A stretch of DNA of 64,000 bases from Gordionus sp. m RMFG-2023 (Eukaryota; Nematomorpha; Gordioida; Chordodea; Parachordodidae), in contig NC_088776.1 in NCBI RefSeq assembly GCF_954871325.1, positions 25,220,508-25,284,507 of the forward strand. The letters are read 5' to 3'. Positions within the stretch are counted from its first letter, which is position 1. Each line of letters opens with the position of its first letter. The notes under the pieces are model-generated. The model saw only the letters and a program-made list of their open reading frames with translations. It had not been told where the DNA came from and did not search any database. Made by a program: the position numbers and the translations under genes. Shown here one piece after another: positions 1 to 11,639 of the stretch.

Positions 1-415
1 ATAGTTAGGAAACATGGCCAACTAAAGAATCAGACGAGAGAAGTATACAAACTATGGAGATGAGAATGTTGAGGATGATTGCTGGGTAACAAGAAAGGAT
101 AAGGTGCGAAGTACGAGAATACTAGGAAGTTTAAAGGTAGTAGTGCCCATTAATACTAAGATAATGGTAAACAGACTTAGGTGGTATGGGCATACAATGA
201 GAAGGCCTATGAACTACATAGGAAATAAGGTTGAGAGTTTGGAAGTGATGGGTAAACGTAAAAGAGGAAGGCCAAAACTTCAATGGGTCTATAAAGTTAG
301 AGTTAATATGAAGAAGTATAAATTAGATAAACGAGATAGTATGAATAACATAAAGTGGAGAGAGATATTGAAGGAGCTTACCACCAGAAAAGGTGAAAGC
401 TAAAGAGAAAAAAAA
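1..415 (+). mobile_element. LINE 3' end (C-terminal part of non-LTR reverse transcriptase ORF)
   Basis: The plus strand encodes the tail that follows the RT domain in many animal non-LTR retrotransposons. It has ETW and MRMLRMIAG-type segments near 15-85, then LRWYGHTMRR (about 176-206) and KRKRGRPKLQW (about 253-290), the usual RWxGHxxR and GRPxxRW blocks. The first part reads in frame 3 and the rest, from about 104, in frame 2, so there is at least one frameshift plus a stop near 90. The ORF ends at 403 and a short A-rich 3' end follows. The element runs off the left edge, so the RT core is not seen. The clade is not assigned. The last ~90 bp recur at the end of the SINE near 10.2-10.3 kb. 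Confidence 0.85.
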
Positions 416-1446
416 ATCTCTATAAAAATATAGAAGATTGCGGCAAAATATTTTTATTTTTTAACAGACAATTAATTATAATAGCTATACAGTCCAGAGA
501 GTGGGTGGGCTAGACAACTTTAATGAACAATCCTATTTTAATCTTTAAATAGTTGTTTTCTATAATAATTTGGGATTTGCTACTAAAATTTAAATTGTCA
601 ATATTTCATTTGCTAAATCCTTTAAAGCAAATTAAGTCTGAGATGCAGCCCCATTGCATTCGATAATTGAGTTCTCACAAGTGACCAGGCTTTCTTAATT
701 ACTTGTATTATTTATTTTGATGTTAATTTTCGAGTTTCTTATTTCTATAATTACTCTAATAAATTCACTAGATATATATATTCTCCGTATGCATATTGGT
801 CTATGTTTCAATTAATTTATAGAAAATGGGACTTGTGATTGCTATAATAAAATTTAAAATATATTCCACTATTTGTCCACCCATCATTAATAAGGGTCCA
901 ATTTTTATTTTATCTTATCTTTCAGTAATTGTATTTCACTAAATAAATATTTTGAGAGCAATTTAAATGCTGTTTTTAAAGATTAATATAATTTCTTCCA
1001 AATACATGTTGCATTATGGAAAAAGAACACTATAACATAAAAATGGTGTTGCAAGATTATCTACATATTTCATGAAATTATTTTTTCAGAAATTTATATT
1101 ATTAGTTAAAATAAAATTAGAAAAAAGAATCTCTTTAACCTTAATCCTACTCCATATCCTTTTTCAGTTATTATTAAACATTTTAAATATATTTCAGTCG
1201 ATAAAAAAATTTCCTACCGATGAACATTACTAGAGTTGAGCTATTATTTTATTATCGAAAATGAAGGTGAAAACAAAAAACATAATTATGATATATGAAC
1301 CAAGAGAAAAAATATTTTTTTAAGATATGATAAAAATCCTGACTATTTTATCAAAAAAACATAAAATTAGGAAAACTATAAGGGAAATTTCCTCTATGTT
1401 ACATTTCTAATCATCATTATAAGTGGTTGAAAAAAATGCAATAAAG
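416..1446. other. A+T-rich non-coding stretch
   Basis: I see no convincing exon or transposon end here. The sequence is A+T-rich, with short A and T runs. It separates the LINE tail from the unknown gene at 1447-2937. Confidence 0.5.
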
Positions 1447-2937
1447 TTATTTAAAAATATATAATTTATTTTTAAAATTATGAACTTTGTCAATACCGCG
1501 TATAAGAAACTCTATAAGAGAATGGCAAAACTCTAAATCTGCAAAATCATTTAATTCTGAAGTGAGGTTAGAAATGGTTAAAGTTAAAAACCTCATATTC
1601 ATATGAAGCTCACCTTCAAGAATCGTCAAGGTTTTGCCAAATCTCCATAACTTGAAATTTATTCATTTCAAAGAAATAACGATTATATTAATATTTACTT
1701 AGCTATATTCTTTAATTCACATATTATAATCCTTTTCGCTTAATACTTTGTCTAACAATACCATGAAATTCATAATATGAATTTCATCTTGTGGTTTTGA
1801 CCATATCAATTATTTTCCCTATTTTTTTATTTTATTAGTAGCAAGATTTGTAGACATTTTCGTTCATTTCATAAAGACTGACATTTTTGAAATGTGCCTT
1901 AGGATAAAATTTGAAATCTTCTATTTTATAAAGCTTTCTCCACATCAACTGTGGCCACTAAATTTATATTGTGGCAGGCACAACGTAAATGTTATGGTAG
2001 AAATCATAACCTTCTGCTTTGTTAATCAGGTTCAAGATATCGGCACGTTGAAAATTTTTCATTTCAGAACCTTAACTCTCAAACATTCAACCTCTTATAG
2101 GAGAGAAAAATATTTCTTGTACGATGGAAATGAAAATTTTATTTCATCCATTTAATATCTTCTGTATCCGGTAATACCCGCTCCATCTCAAAATAGAACG
2201 CTCCTGCTTCCAAGTTTCGAAAAATAGCAGCACTCGTTTATAGATAAACCACTTTAACAACACTGAAAATATGTAATATATGTATATCATATCCGTTAAA
2301 TTGGCTGAACAATCAGAATTCTGAAATGCATTACAATATGTCGTGCTTTATTAGTGCCTATGAGTTCCTAACCAATATAGTAGCCAGTATAAGGAAAAAA
2401 TTATTAGCAAGAAAATTTTGGCAAACCTTACGATTAAAAAGTGATTGAAAGCATTTATTCTGAAAATTTAATTAATGTTTAGTGCTTGTATATTATTTTA
2501 ATCGTGGTTTATAGTATAAAGAAAAGAAGCTATTAACAAAATTAGAAGAAAAAAAAATCAAAATTGGTATCATGTCAGAACAGAGAATAGAATTTTAAAA
2601 TATTTGATTTAGGTTAAAATTCAAAGCCTTGCTTATTAATTCTTCAATTTGCCAACCACAAAAATTAAACGGATTATAAGCCAAACATGACATCGAGCCA
2701 TGTGAAGTCAGCCAAACTTCTAGAAGCAGAAACGTTTGGTGGCAGCTTAAAGGAAAAAAAAGTATCATTGGCAAAATAAATTTTAAAAAATTTCAAGAGA
2801 ATAAAATTTGTAGAAGCACTGCCAATATGTAATGCCTGATTAGTATTTAAAAAAACATATTTAGTTTCTCCAGTCAATAAACAGAAACCAGTTATTAGAT
2901 AAATAAAAACGAAAACGGCATGAGTTAGCTGAGTCAT
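1447..2937 (-). CDS. Unrecognised multi-exon gene, possibly with a signal peptide
   Basis: Several minus-strand pieces look like exons joined by tiny GT-AG introns. A start at 2937 opens a frame with a signal-peptide-like N-terminus (MTQLTHA, then a hydrophobic run to about residue 24). An exon starting at 2719 after CTTCTAG reads SHGSMSCLAYNPFNF and GWQIEELISKALN. Exon 1985-2070 reads KNFQRADILNLINKAEG. A 36-bp intron follows, and exon 1856-1948 reads MWRKLYKIEDFKFYPKAHF in the same phase. Exons 1614-1650 and 1447-1556, split by a 57-bp intron in matching phase, end the frame with a stop. The pieces between 2070 and 2700 and between 1650 and 1856 are uncertain, with competing frames near 2150-2270. 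I do not recognise the protein. The 2280-2460 part has a second copy at 40690-40960. Exon-like codon use and phase agreement support a host gene, but a captured or dead copy is possible. Confidence 0.45.
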
Positions 2938-4944
2938 AAATATCAGATTTTAAATCGCCATTAAAAAATCAATTACGATATTAAGGTTACATTTTTTCAG
3001 AATCGAGATATTTGATTCTGATAATTTTACGATCTTTATAGATGTTATTTGTTCTTTTCGGTTTATTTATTAGATATAGAAGTAAATTAGTTAAAATTTC
3101 TTTATATTTTTGAGATACTTTTTAATTGAAAAAATTTCTCAGATGATTTTTATAGAAATAGAAAATTAAGGAGGGGGTTTTTAAAATCAATTTTAAAAAA
3201 ATGAAAGCAAATTTTGGTCTCACAAAATTGAATCCAATTATATTTTCCATTGGGAAATTCATCCCCAAAACTCCCCTTGTCTATGCAACTTGTTACAATC
3301 AATACTCTAGTACTCATTCCTCGAGTAGGAGGGGGAAGGGGGTACGCCTTTTTTTGGAGACAAAATAACTTCATTAGCTACTTTTATGAAAAGAAACGAA
3401 TAACGAGTCAATATTTTTATTAATGAAACGTTTTATGTTACTTAAGATTTTTATGATAAAAGTAGAATGCATAATTTGATTTTCTATTTTTTTGAATTTC
3501 ATCGTTTAGCTGTCTTCTTTAACGCGTTATTCTAAATATAACGAGTAAAGATAGCGCGTTAATTTTTTACAAAATAAAGTTATCAGCATTTTTTTAATAA
3601 TATATATTATAAAAAAATATCAAACCGTCTTTTCTAAAATCACGAAGAACCGCTGCACAAACCCTGAGATCCAGCAAAGTTTGAGCTAAAATTATGTTAC
3701 TTTAAAATAAAATAATCATGATTAGCCTATTATTCGATCATTTAAAAATATGCTGTCACTCAATAACTTGTAACAAATTAATGATTATTAATCTTAAGAT
3801 AAAATTAAAACAAGTTTTTAAATAGAAATTATGATGGTATATTGGAGCCTCACAATTTAAGAATTTGATTTAGTCTACTACCCTAAATCATATTAGATCG
3901 CCTGACTAAAAAAAATCCAAGAATAATTTTTAAAACCAAATTAAAAAATGTTTATTTTATAATCATATATTTATATGGTTATATTTATAAATACAAATAA
4001 AATATTTATATATATGTATTTCGATTATAATATAATGCGGATTACAGTCATGATATTCACAATAATGATATTCGAATGAAGACATTAAAATAAAATATTC
4101 AACTAGATGGTATTGTATTTATTTTTACTCGAAAGTAATTCCAGAACTAATAGAAATCCGTTTAAAATGTTTTAAAATGAATTGGAAAACATTATCTTAA
4201 ACTTTCAAACTACGATGGGAAGCTTTTAATATTTCTTTCGAAATTTAACGAAACAATTGAATTTCTTTCTTCATATAGGCCCTATCTTGCATTTGGACTT
4301 TTAAATTTGAAGTATAAAAAATTACTGTAATTTATTTAGCGTTTTTCACTAAATCAAATTTATAAAGACTAGAATTTAACTTATATATATTATAAAAAAA
4401 CAGTCGTTACATATATTTACGCGCGGCCGACTTTTAAATTAATGGCGGTCCAGCGTAAGGTAATTTTGTATTAAACTTTATGGAAATGTTATTTTATTAA
4501 TTTAATTATCTTTACGTAATTAAGTATCTGATTTGTTAAAACTAATATTCCCACAAAATTTAAAATATTATCAACATGTTTTACTAATCTTAAATTTATA
4601 TATATGATAAATTCCATATCAAATCAACCAAAAAAAGTCGATTTCAACCAAAACCCCTCAGACATTTTTTTAAATTTTGTATAATGGAAGTATATACTAT
4701 AACTAAGAAAAAAATGAAATTTTACTTTACCACTTACTCACTAAGATATGGAGTTTAAAAGCGGAAAAATGGTACATTTTTGACAAAATGCACTTCATTG
4801 ATTTTCAAATATCTCAAGAAAAAATTTAATTAGAATAATGATTTAATTTTATTATATAGCTAAATAATGGCTCTTTAATATGACATATAAATAAATGTGA
4901 TAGATACCTGATTAATACCCAAAAACAAAAGCAGATGTATATCA
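2938..4944. other. A+T-rich stretch with no assignable gene
   Basis: I can support nothing firm here. At 3160-3370 a C/T-rich patch gives a 74-codon minus-strand frame with no recognisable motif, and it may be a worn transposon end. At 4410-4450 there is a small GC-richer spot (ACGCGCGGCCGAC). The rest is A+T-rich filler. Confidence 0.4.
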
Positions 4945-5170
4945 GACGGCTTTATATTTGAACAAAATTCTAGACTGGGATGAACCTGGGTCTAGGAGTT
5001 ATGACCCTGGCTAAAATTGATCAAACTTGACATAAATATCATCATATTTAAATTTAATGAATATTTACTTGATGTCTAAATGAAAGACCCTTATTTATTA
5101 TTTTTTAAAAAAAAATATTTGAGAGGTGGTTGGTTAATTTTCTATTGAAATTACTTGGCAAAATAATTTT
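4945..5170 (+). repeat. Repeat X, uninterrupted copy (empty site)
   Basis: This interspersed repeat includes CTAGGAGTTATGAC (about 4992-5005) running straight on into GGCTAAAATTGATC. Its left part recurs in reverse at 12149-12215 and its right part at 7087-7310. In both of those copies a hAT end abuts the repeat at exactly GTTATGA, so this copy is the pre-insertion form. The nature of repeat X itself is unknown. Confidence 0.65.
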
Positions 5171-5639
5171 GAATATTTATTTTGCCATAAATCAAAAATA
5201 AAAGAAAGAAATGATTCTCGCATTACATTTTGCGTCCAAATTCGATTTCGTAAATTTCACAATTAAATATTTTTACAAAATTTTGATTTTGGATGCACCC
5301 ATAATTTATTATTTGATGCGAATTCAATAGATTATATAACATTTCTGGAAACGCTGACAAAATCCGCCAACTAATTTGTAGATTATTTAGAAAAATTAAA
5401 TAATTTGATCCCTCATTCTTATAGCTTCACAACAATCCTAATTTTAAAACTCATTAAAATCAAGCTTATATGTTGACGGATTCTTAGTTATTACTAACCC
5501 TTAAGAAAATTATGCATTTGTAGTGCAAGATCATTCTGATTTAAAAATAGCTAAAGGCATAAAATGTAGAAGAACAAAAGTCTCAAAATAGTGTTAAATA
5601 TTCTAGGTCTTGAAATTAAGAAACACATATTAGAGGATT

Positions 5640-7086
5640 TGATAAATCATCATTTTTTTATTAACTGATATATCAAATAATGGAAATACTAAAATATTCC
5701 TATTAATGCTGCGCTATTTTAATTTTTAAAAAAAACCTTTCCAAGTAATAAAAAAATTTCATCGGACTCGGATTAATCGAAGGACATGCGTCTATACTTT
5801 TGCAGAACCTTAAAAATTGTAACCTCTCACTATCAAATGTAACAGCTTTTTGTGCCGATAACCCAAGTGTGAATTTCGTAAAAGGGCAAAGTGTAATGAC
5901 GGAATTATTAGTTTTAAATGAAAATATTATCCCCATTGGTTGCCTGTGCCATACATTTCACAATACATAAAGAAAAGGACATGCTTTATTATCAATAGGC
6001 ATAGAATAATTGCTATGAAAGGTTATACCGAATTCAGTAGATCCACAAAACGGGTATCGTTTTTAAAAAAGTTATTGATTCTCAAGATATTATCCCAACT
6101 TATTCCAACAATATGAATATCATTAATACCAGTTCTCGAAAGCTGATATCTTATTTTTTATCCCAAAAATTCCTAATTCAATATTAAAATGATTTTTTAA
6201 AAAGGTATGAGGCTTATTTAGGCTTAATTATTAATAGAGGAACGACATTAAATAACATGGTTAAAAAATTTCAATCCGAAAATTCAAATGCAGTGGAGAA
6301 GTTTTCATTAATGAATAAATTAGTTACAACTTAAAATCCCAAGTTATCAATAACCTTTATGGCTCGGTTGTAAGACAAAATCTTATAAAATGTGATGATC
6401 ATAATAAAATCGCCAAAATGAAACTAATAAATTCATTAAAACAAATCATTTCTTATTTAGAAAAAAAATATGAATTTACAAATAAGCTCGAATTTTAATA
6501 TAAAAGATATCGAATTAGGTGAATTGACAAATCATCTTAATAATGTGTCAGGAATTCGTTGCTTTAAATACAATTATAGAACAAAATAATAATATATCGA
6601 ATTTGGCTCATTAAAACGGGTATTTTTTTTCAAAGAACATTGCGCCAAATTTTGAAAAAATATGCAATATTATATTCTCGTTACAACATTCAAACGCTGA
6701 TTCAGAGCGTCTATTTAGGTTAATGAAAATTTTCTGGTGGAAAAATCGTGGCCAGTTATCTTTATCAGCATTAGAAGAAGAATTAATGATCAAACATAAT
6801 TTTAATTATATGCCTGTATTGATTTTAAGGAATATGTAACAAAAAATCGAAATTTAATAATAACATAAAATCTTTTGAAAAATATGTACTAATTTTTTAA
6901 ATAATATTTATTAATTTTATAATAAAAAATAATATACAATCTTCCTTTATTTAATTGTTGCATATTAGATATATTCATTTAAATAATAAAGGAATAATCA
7001 CCGGGAAAAAATTAATATTATCTGTTATAAAAAAAAATTTTGAATTATATTCTCCCTCTTTTTGTTGAATGAATCTGGCAACTCTG
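5640..7086 (+). mobile_element. Degenerate hAT transposon (transposase relic, right end intact)
   Basis: Plus-strand segments match hAT transposases. Near 5825-5950 there is NVTAFCADNPSVNF followed by IIPIGCLCHTFHNT, the pattern of the RNase H-like core with its CHxxHN. Near 6670-6800 there is IFSLQHSNADSERLF followed by NRGQLSLSALEEE, the C-terminal dimerisation region. Frames shift and stops interrupt, so it is dead. The right end reads ATCTGGCAACTCTG (ending at 7086), the inverted form of CAGAGTTGCCAGAT, and GTTATGAA follows as the right target duplication. No left end was found between 5170 and 5640, so that side is deleted or eroded. Confidence 0.8.
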
Positions 7087-7310
7087 GTTATGAACCTTTA
7101 TATAGCTAAAATTGATCAAATTTAACATAAATATCATCATATTTAAATTTGATGAACTTACTTAATAATTTGTAATTAAAAATTATGTCTAAATGAAAGG
7201 GCTTTACTTTATTATTTTTTAAAAAATATTTGAGAGTTGGGGGGGGGGGGGTAATGTGGTTTATTCTTTAGTTAATTTTCTCTCGAAATTACATGACAAA
7301 ATATTCTAAA
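7087..7310 (+). repeat. Repeat X, right part next to hAT end
   Basis: This is about 200 bp homologous to 4997-5170. It begins GTTATGAA at the hAT junction and continues TAGCTAAAATTGATC and the ATCATCATATTTAAATTT block. It also contains a run of G at about 7239-7252. It gives the right-hand junction of the hAT insertion into repeat X. Confidence 0.65.
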
Positions 7311-7969
7311 CCTATTTATAACTTTATTTGGCTAAATAATTTCATAATTATACGAAATACAATCAAAAATAAATATTATATAAAAATTTTGAAATATATT
7401 ATATATTAAATCACCCAAAGAGTTTTAATAATTTTGACTTTCATTCTATTTTCTTCTATGGAAATAAAAGTATAAAAATTTTGTGTTCCAGAAATTTGTT
7501 TTACTTACTGTCTGTTTTCAATATGATTTTTCATACTTAGATATTCATCATTGCCCACAAATGTATAATTTATCTCTCTGATTGCTGTAAGCTTGCTCAA
7601 GCTGCTAACCGTTTAGTAACGCTCCTGAAACTATCGTGGAACTTTTAGCAGGTGTGGTTGCAAATAAATGCCACTCTTCCATTATCTCAAAATCATTTTC
7701 ATGATTGTAGAAGGTTAATGAATTTTTTTTTAATATTTGATAGCTTCCCCATCAGAAAAATAATAAATTTTGGCTACTCTGCCAAATCTTTTTTTAAAAA
7801 CAAGATCAATTTTGTTTGAAATAAATAATATGCACATGCGTAGGCTTTAAACAATCTGATATAACAACAAAATTTTCTTGTTTAATTAAGCCGTTTTAAC
7901 AGTAATGAATCAAGAAAAGGTGAATAGTGGCCTGATTACATGTCCAATTGAATCCTTGTCTATGATCTT

Positions 7970-9317
7970 CAGAGTTGTTATAGTATCTAGATATATAAAA
8001 ATGTGGTATCTGTATCTAGATAGATTTTTGATTAAAGTATATGTATCTATTTTTAGATACTTTTTAAGATACATTTTGATATACTTTTATTTAAAGCTTT
8101 TTTATATTATAAACAAAAATACTTGAATGCAAAATTTATTTTATTTCATATGAGCATATAATTTAAATATATATATATATTAAAACTTATACATTAAAAA
8201 AAAATATAAATATTCATTAAATATTATTATGTCAGAGTTTATCAATAAACCAGACAAATTTTGATATTACAATACAATGCAACTCAAGAAATCTGCCATT
8301 TTATTTTCAATGAAATTAGTTTATTTTATTTTATTATACTAAATTTAAAAATTTATTTTAGATTAATATTAATAGTGATGAAGAGGAAGAAGTAATAATC
8401 AATGAAGCATCAACAAGTTTAGATATTGTTTTCGTGGCAATTTATAGAGCATATTTTAAAATAATATCTCAAAATAAAGAAAACAAATCTCTGATAGTAA
8501 AATGTTTGCCATATCTACAAAAAAATACGAAAAGTTAACATTACCTCAACTTGCAACATTGTAAAACATTTAAGGGTTGATACTAAATAAATGTTTACAA
8601 TTGTAATTTTAAATTTTAAGAGAAAAAGTCAAACAATGTTAATGAAAAAAACAATTAATACAAAGATTAGTTGATAAATTAGGAAGGTCTTCAACTGATT
8701 GCAAACAACCTGCGAAAAAAACAATTAATTTAATATCTTATTTTTTTCAGTACCCCACAGCAACAGATATGATTGTTAATAATGATTTAAATTTTGATAC
8801 TCAACAAATTTTAAATAATTTTTTCGAAAATGAATGTCGAGATTTTAGTATTTTTAAAGAATATCCTGATATAAAATTGTTATTCATAAAATATAACATC
8901 ATAATACAATCAAGTGCCCCGGTGTGGAAAGGCTTTTTAGTGTAGCTAAAAATGTATTTACGGATTAATGAGATGCCTTAATGACCAAAATTTTGAAAAT
9001 ATTTTATTACTGAAATCTAATAATTATTTATAATCATTTAATTATATATTTTCATATACTATATTATATTAAAATCTAAAAATCATTATTTTCGTTATAT
9101 CTTGATAAATGTGATATCTAGTCAATAAAGTTTTTAGCTCATTTTATACATTTTCACAATAGAATCCTAATCTAGGTTTATGCAAAGCTTATATAAGAGT
9201 ATTAAAAAATTGTATCTGTAGCTAGATACATTGTAAAAATTGTATCTGTATCAAGATAACTTTTAGACAAGGTATCTGTATCTAGATCCATTTAAAAAGT
9301 ATCTTTTAACAACTCTG
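7970..9317 (+). mobile_element. hAT element with GTATCTGTATCTAGATA subterminal repeats, internally deleted
   Basis: The ends are inverted: CAGAGTTGTTATAG at 7970 and TAACAACTCTG ending at 9317. Both ends carry several copies of GTATCTGTATCTAGATA, at about 7984-8090 and 9180-9300. Such subterminal repeats are typical transposase-binding arrays of hAT elements. Inside, near 8790-8990, are QQILNNFF and YPDIKLLFIKYN, followed by VERLFSVAKNVFTD in another frame, the hAT C-terminal dimerisation block with stops and a frameshift. At about 1.35 kb it is too short for a full transposase. The 8-bp flanks do not clearly match, so the target duplication has decayed. Confidence 0.75.
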
Positions 9318-9610
9318 GAAAAGAGTATAGGCAATAAGTTTGTAGCACAATCTGTAGATAAATAACTATGTGAATGTTTTATCGTGTGATAGATTAATAT
9401 CGTTTCGGGTATTGCAGTATTATCATCACATAAATTTGTGGAAATATATTTTTGCCTTGTTGAATGTTTTTTATTACCTCTTGACCATGTTTGATATTAA
9501 ATTTTGTATTGCCTATTATACAAATTGTATTTATGCTACATTCTTTATCTTCTCTGACCCATGAATAAATAAAATTTGAGTTATTTTTACATTTTTTTTG
9601 ATGTTAAACT
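9318..9610. other. Spacer between hAT and fold-back element
   Basis: About 290 bp of A+T-rich sequence. A 64-codon frame here has no recognisable content. I see no gene. Confidence 0.4.
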
Positions 9611-9733
9611 TGTCTTCATAGTGCCCACAAATTGAGCGTTTCAAACCCAAATAATGCATTCGTTTAAATTACATTTCCTTCCAATTGTCCCCATTTCAAA
9701 AAAAAGTAACTTAGTTTGCTTTTTTGGATACTA

Positions 9734-10318
9734 TTTTTTATAATAATTTAGATTTTCATACAGCAGGGGTGGCCTAGTGGTATATGATGCATGCTTGGAA
9801 ACCGAAGGTCTCAGGTTCAATCCTGGTAAGGAACTGTAAAAATTTTCACGTTTTTCTTGGATGAGTGATGTGTAAAAACAATAAGATGAATTTCTGAGCT
9901 GAGAAATGCCACCCCGGTCATCGACAGACTTGGACAGCTGGGTGCTAGGATACTTGTCCATAAACCAAATGAAAAATGGCCAGCTAAACCTGTGGGCCAT
10001 TTAAGGATGACAGTGATCTCTTGGCCAGCTCTAAGATAATGGTGACCTCGAGGGCCGTTCAAGCACAATGCCTACCAATCTACAATGGACTTGATAACGA
10101 TACTCCAGTGGGATATCTGTCCATTTGATACTTCGGTGAGAGATCAAAATAAAATAGCCTGATAGCGATACTCTGGTGGGAGATCCAAATGGAATCGATA
10201 TGAATACTCCGGTGGGATATCAGAAATATAAATTAGATAAAAAGAAATAGTATGAGTAATAAAGTGGAGAGAGATATTGAAGAAGCATAGGTGAAAGCTA
10301 AAAAAATACGAGAAGAAA
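9734..10318 (+). mobile_element. tRNA-headed SINE with LINE-derived 3' tail, inserted in the fold-back element
   Basis: The head (about 9762-9836) looks tRNA-derived, with TGGCCTAGTGG at 9770-9780 (A box) and GGTTCAATCC at 9814-9823 (B box), 33 bp apart. The body (about 9840-10215) includes three related GATAxCGATACTCxxGTGGGA-type motifs at about 10095-10215. The tail (about 10216-10305) matches the last ~90 bp of the LINE at 315-400, including TATAAATTAGATAA, AAGTGGAGAGAGATATTGAA and GGTGAAAGCTAA. TGGATACTA occurs on both sides (9725-9733 and 10319-10327), a likely target duplication. The neighbouring arms of the fold-back element resume exactly outside these points, which supports the borders. 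It is non-coding, and frames on the minus strand here are accidental. Confidence 0.8.
9770..9823 (+). promoter_or_regulatory. RNA polymerase III internal promoter boxes of the SINE
   Basis: A box TGGCCTAGTGG (9770-9780) and B box GGTTCAATCC (9814-9823) match the tRNA-type consensus almost perfectly. No cloverleaf-complete tRNA gene surrounds them: the acceptor arm does not pair well and the sequence continues into the SINE body. Confidence 0.75.
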
Positions 10319-11639
10319 TGGATACTACTTTAAAAATGTAAGAATTGATATATTTATATTTTAAGGGCATGGGATGACGTCATTAGCAAAAAATTTCTCA
10401 ATTATTTGTAGTAGATGAAATAATCTGGTATCAGGGACATCCTGGTCATAAGAAGTCTATGATTATAATGGAACATTTGAACATTATTGGATCTAAGTAT
10501 AAATTAGTATGCTTACATTTATTTAAGGCTAGAAGAATTCCCATCATGCCAATGTCTGAAAACAAAATTAAAAATTACAAAGACCAGCTTAATAAAATTA
10601 AGATTGGTAAGAAGTCTGGATATGAAGGATCAAAGACCTCATATAAATGGTTAGAATATTTAAAATTTATGGAGCCTACAACTACTAGTAATTTTGATAT
10701 TGATGAGAGTATTAAAAGAGTTAACTTATCAGCCAAAAATTAGATGAAAAATTGTTGAATCTTATAAATAAGAAGCCATCTCCAAATAGATAAAATTTAT
10801 AATAATTTTAAAAGCTTATATTTTATCAAGATTATTTATTCAATTATGCTAATATATTTGAAGAGCTGTTTCACCATTTTCTATATGGTTCTATGAAATT
10901 ATATGATGATGGAGTAGAGGAATTTTAGTACTTCAGATTTAATAAGTATAGATTATACATACTAAAAGCATCCATTCTTGCATTGAAAGTAGAAATAATC
11001 TTTATAAAATATATGCGTTTTAAGATTATTATAAATTTTACCTATTTGGAGATAGCTTCTTATTTATAAGATTCAACAATTTTTCATCCAATTTTTGGCT
11101 TTGGGATGAATAACTTATTTAATACTCACACCAGTATCAAAATTACTAGTGGTTGGCCTATCAGCAATCGTAGGCTCCATAAATTTTAAATATTCTAACC
11201 ATTTATAAGAGGTCTTTGATTCTTCAGACCCAGATTTCTTACCAAGCATAATTTTATTAAGCTATCGCACTGTGGGAATTCTTCTAGCCTTAAATAAATG
11301 TAAGCATACTCATTTATATTTATACTTAGTTTCAATAATGGTCAAATATTCCATTATAATCATAGACTTCTTATGATCCAGATCATTTCATCTCTAAATA
11401 ATTGAGAAATTTTTTGGTAAGGGGGTCATCCCATGCCCTAAAAATATAAATATATTAATTTACATTAAAAAAAATCTCATAATTTATAAATGAATTCTTA
11501 ACCAAGTTATGTTTTTTGAAATGGGTGCAATTGGAAAACGGAATGTGCCCAATTAAAACGAATGCATTTGAAATGCATTATTTGGGTTTGCAACGCTCAA
11601 TTTGTGCGCACTGTTAAACTGTAATTTATATATTCTTTA

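Larger units (their letters stand above)
9611..11613. mobile_element. Long palindromic (fold-back) element with MADF-like coding arms
   Basis: The left arm (about 9611-9724 plus 10328-10841) is the reverse complement of the right arm (about 10995-11613), around a loop of about 150 bp. Outer ends share GTGCCCACAAATTGAGCG and its CGCTCAATTTGTGCGCAC counterpart. Inner blocks share GGGCATGGGATGAC and much of the coding arm. TTAAACT occurs just outside both ends (9604-9610 and 11614-11620), a candidate target duplication. The left arm encodes a 94-codon frame (10459-10743) whose KIKIGKKSGYEGSKTSYKWL and EYLKFMEP resemble the end of MADF/Myb-SANT-like DNA-binding domains. The right arm carries a diverged copy, lacking about 60 bp and adding a short stretch. 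Such domains occur in accessory proteins of some DNA transposons. The family is not assigned. Confidence 0.7.

Noticed and set aside
1892-2155. Plus-strand 87-codon ORF
   Set aside because: It is antisense to phase-consistent minus-strand exons with better protein character.
9762-9836. A free-standing tRNA gene
   Set aside because: The A and B boxes are good, but the arms do not fold into a full cloverleaf, and the sequence continues into a SINE body with a LINE tail and flanking duplications.
9731-10068. Two overlapping minus-strand ORFs of 83-89 codons
   Set aside because: Both lie across the SINE, in antisense, and change frame and content with its repeats; non-coding.
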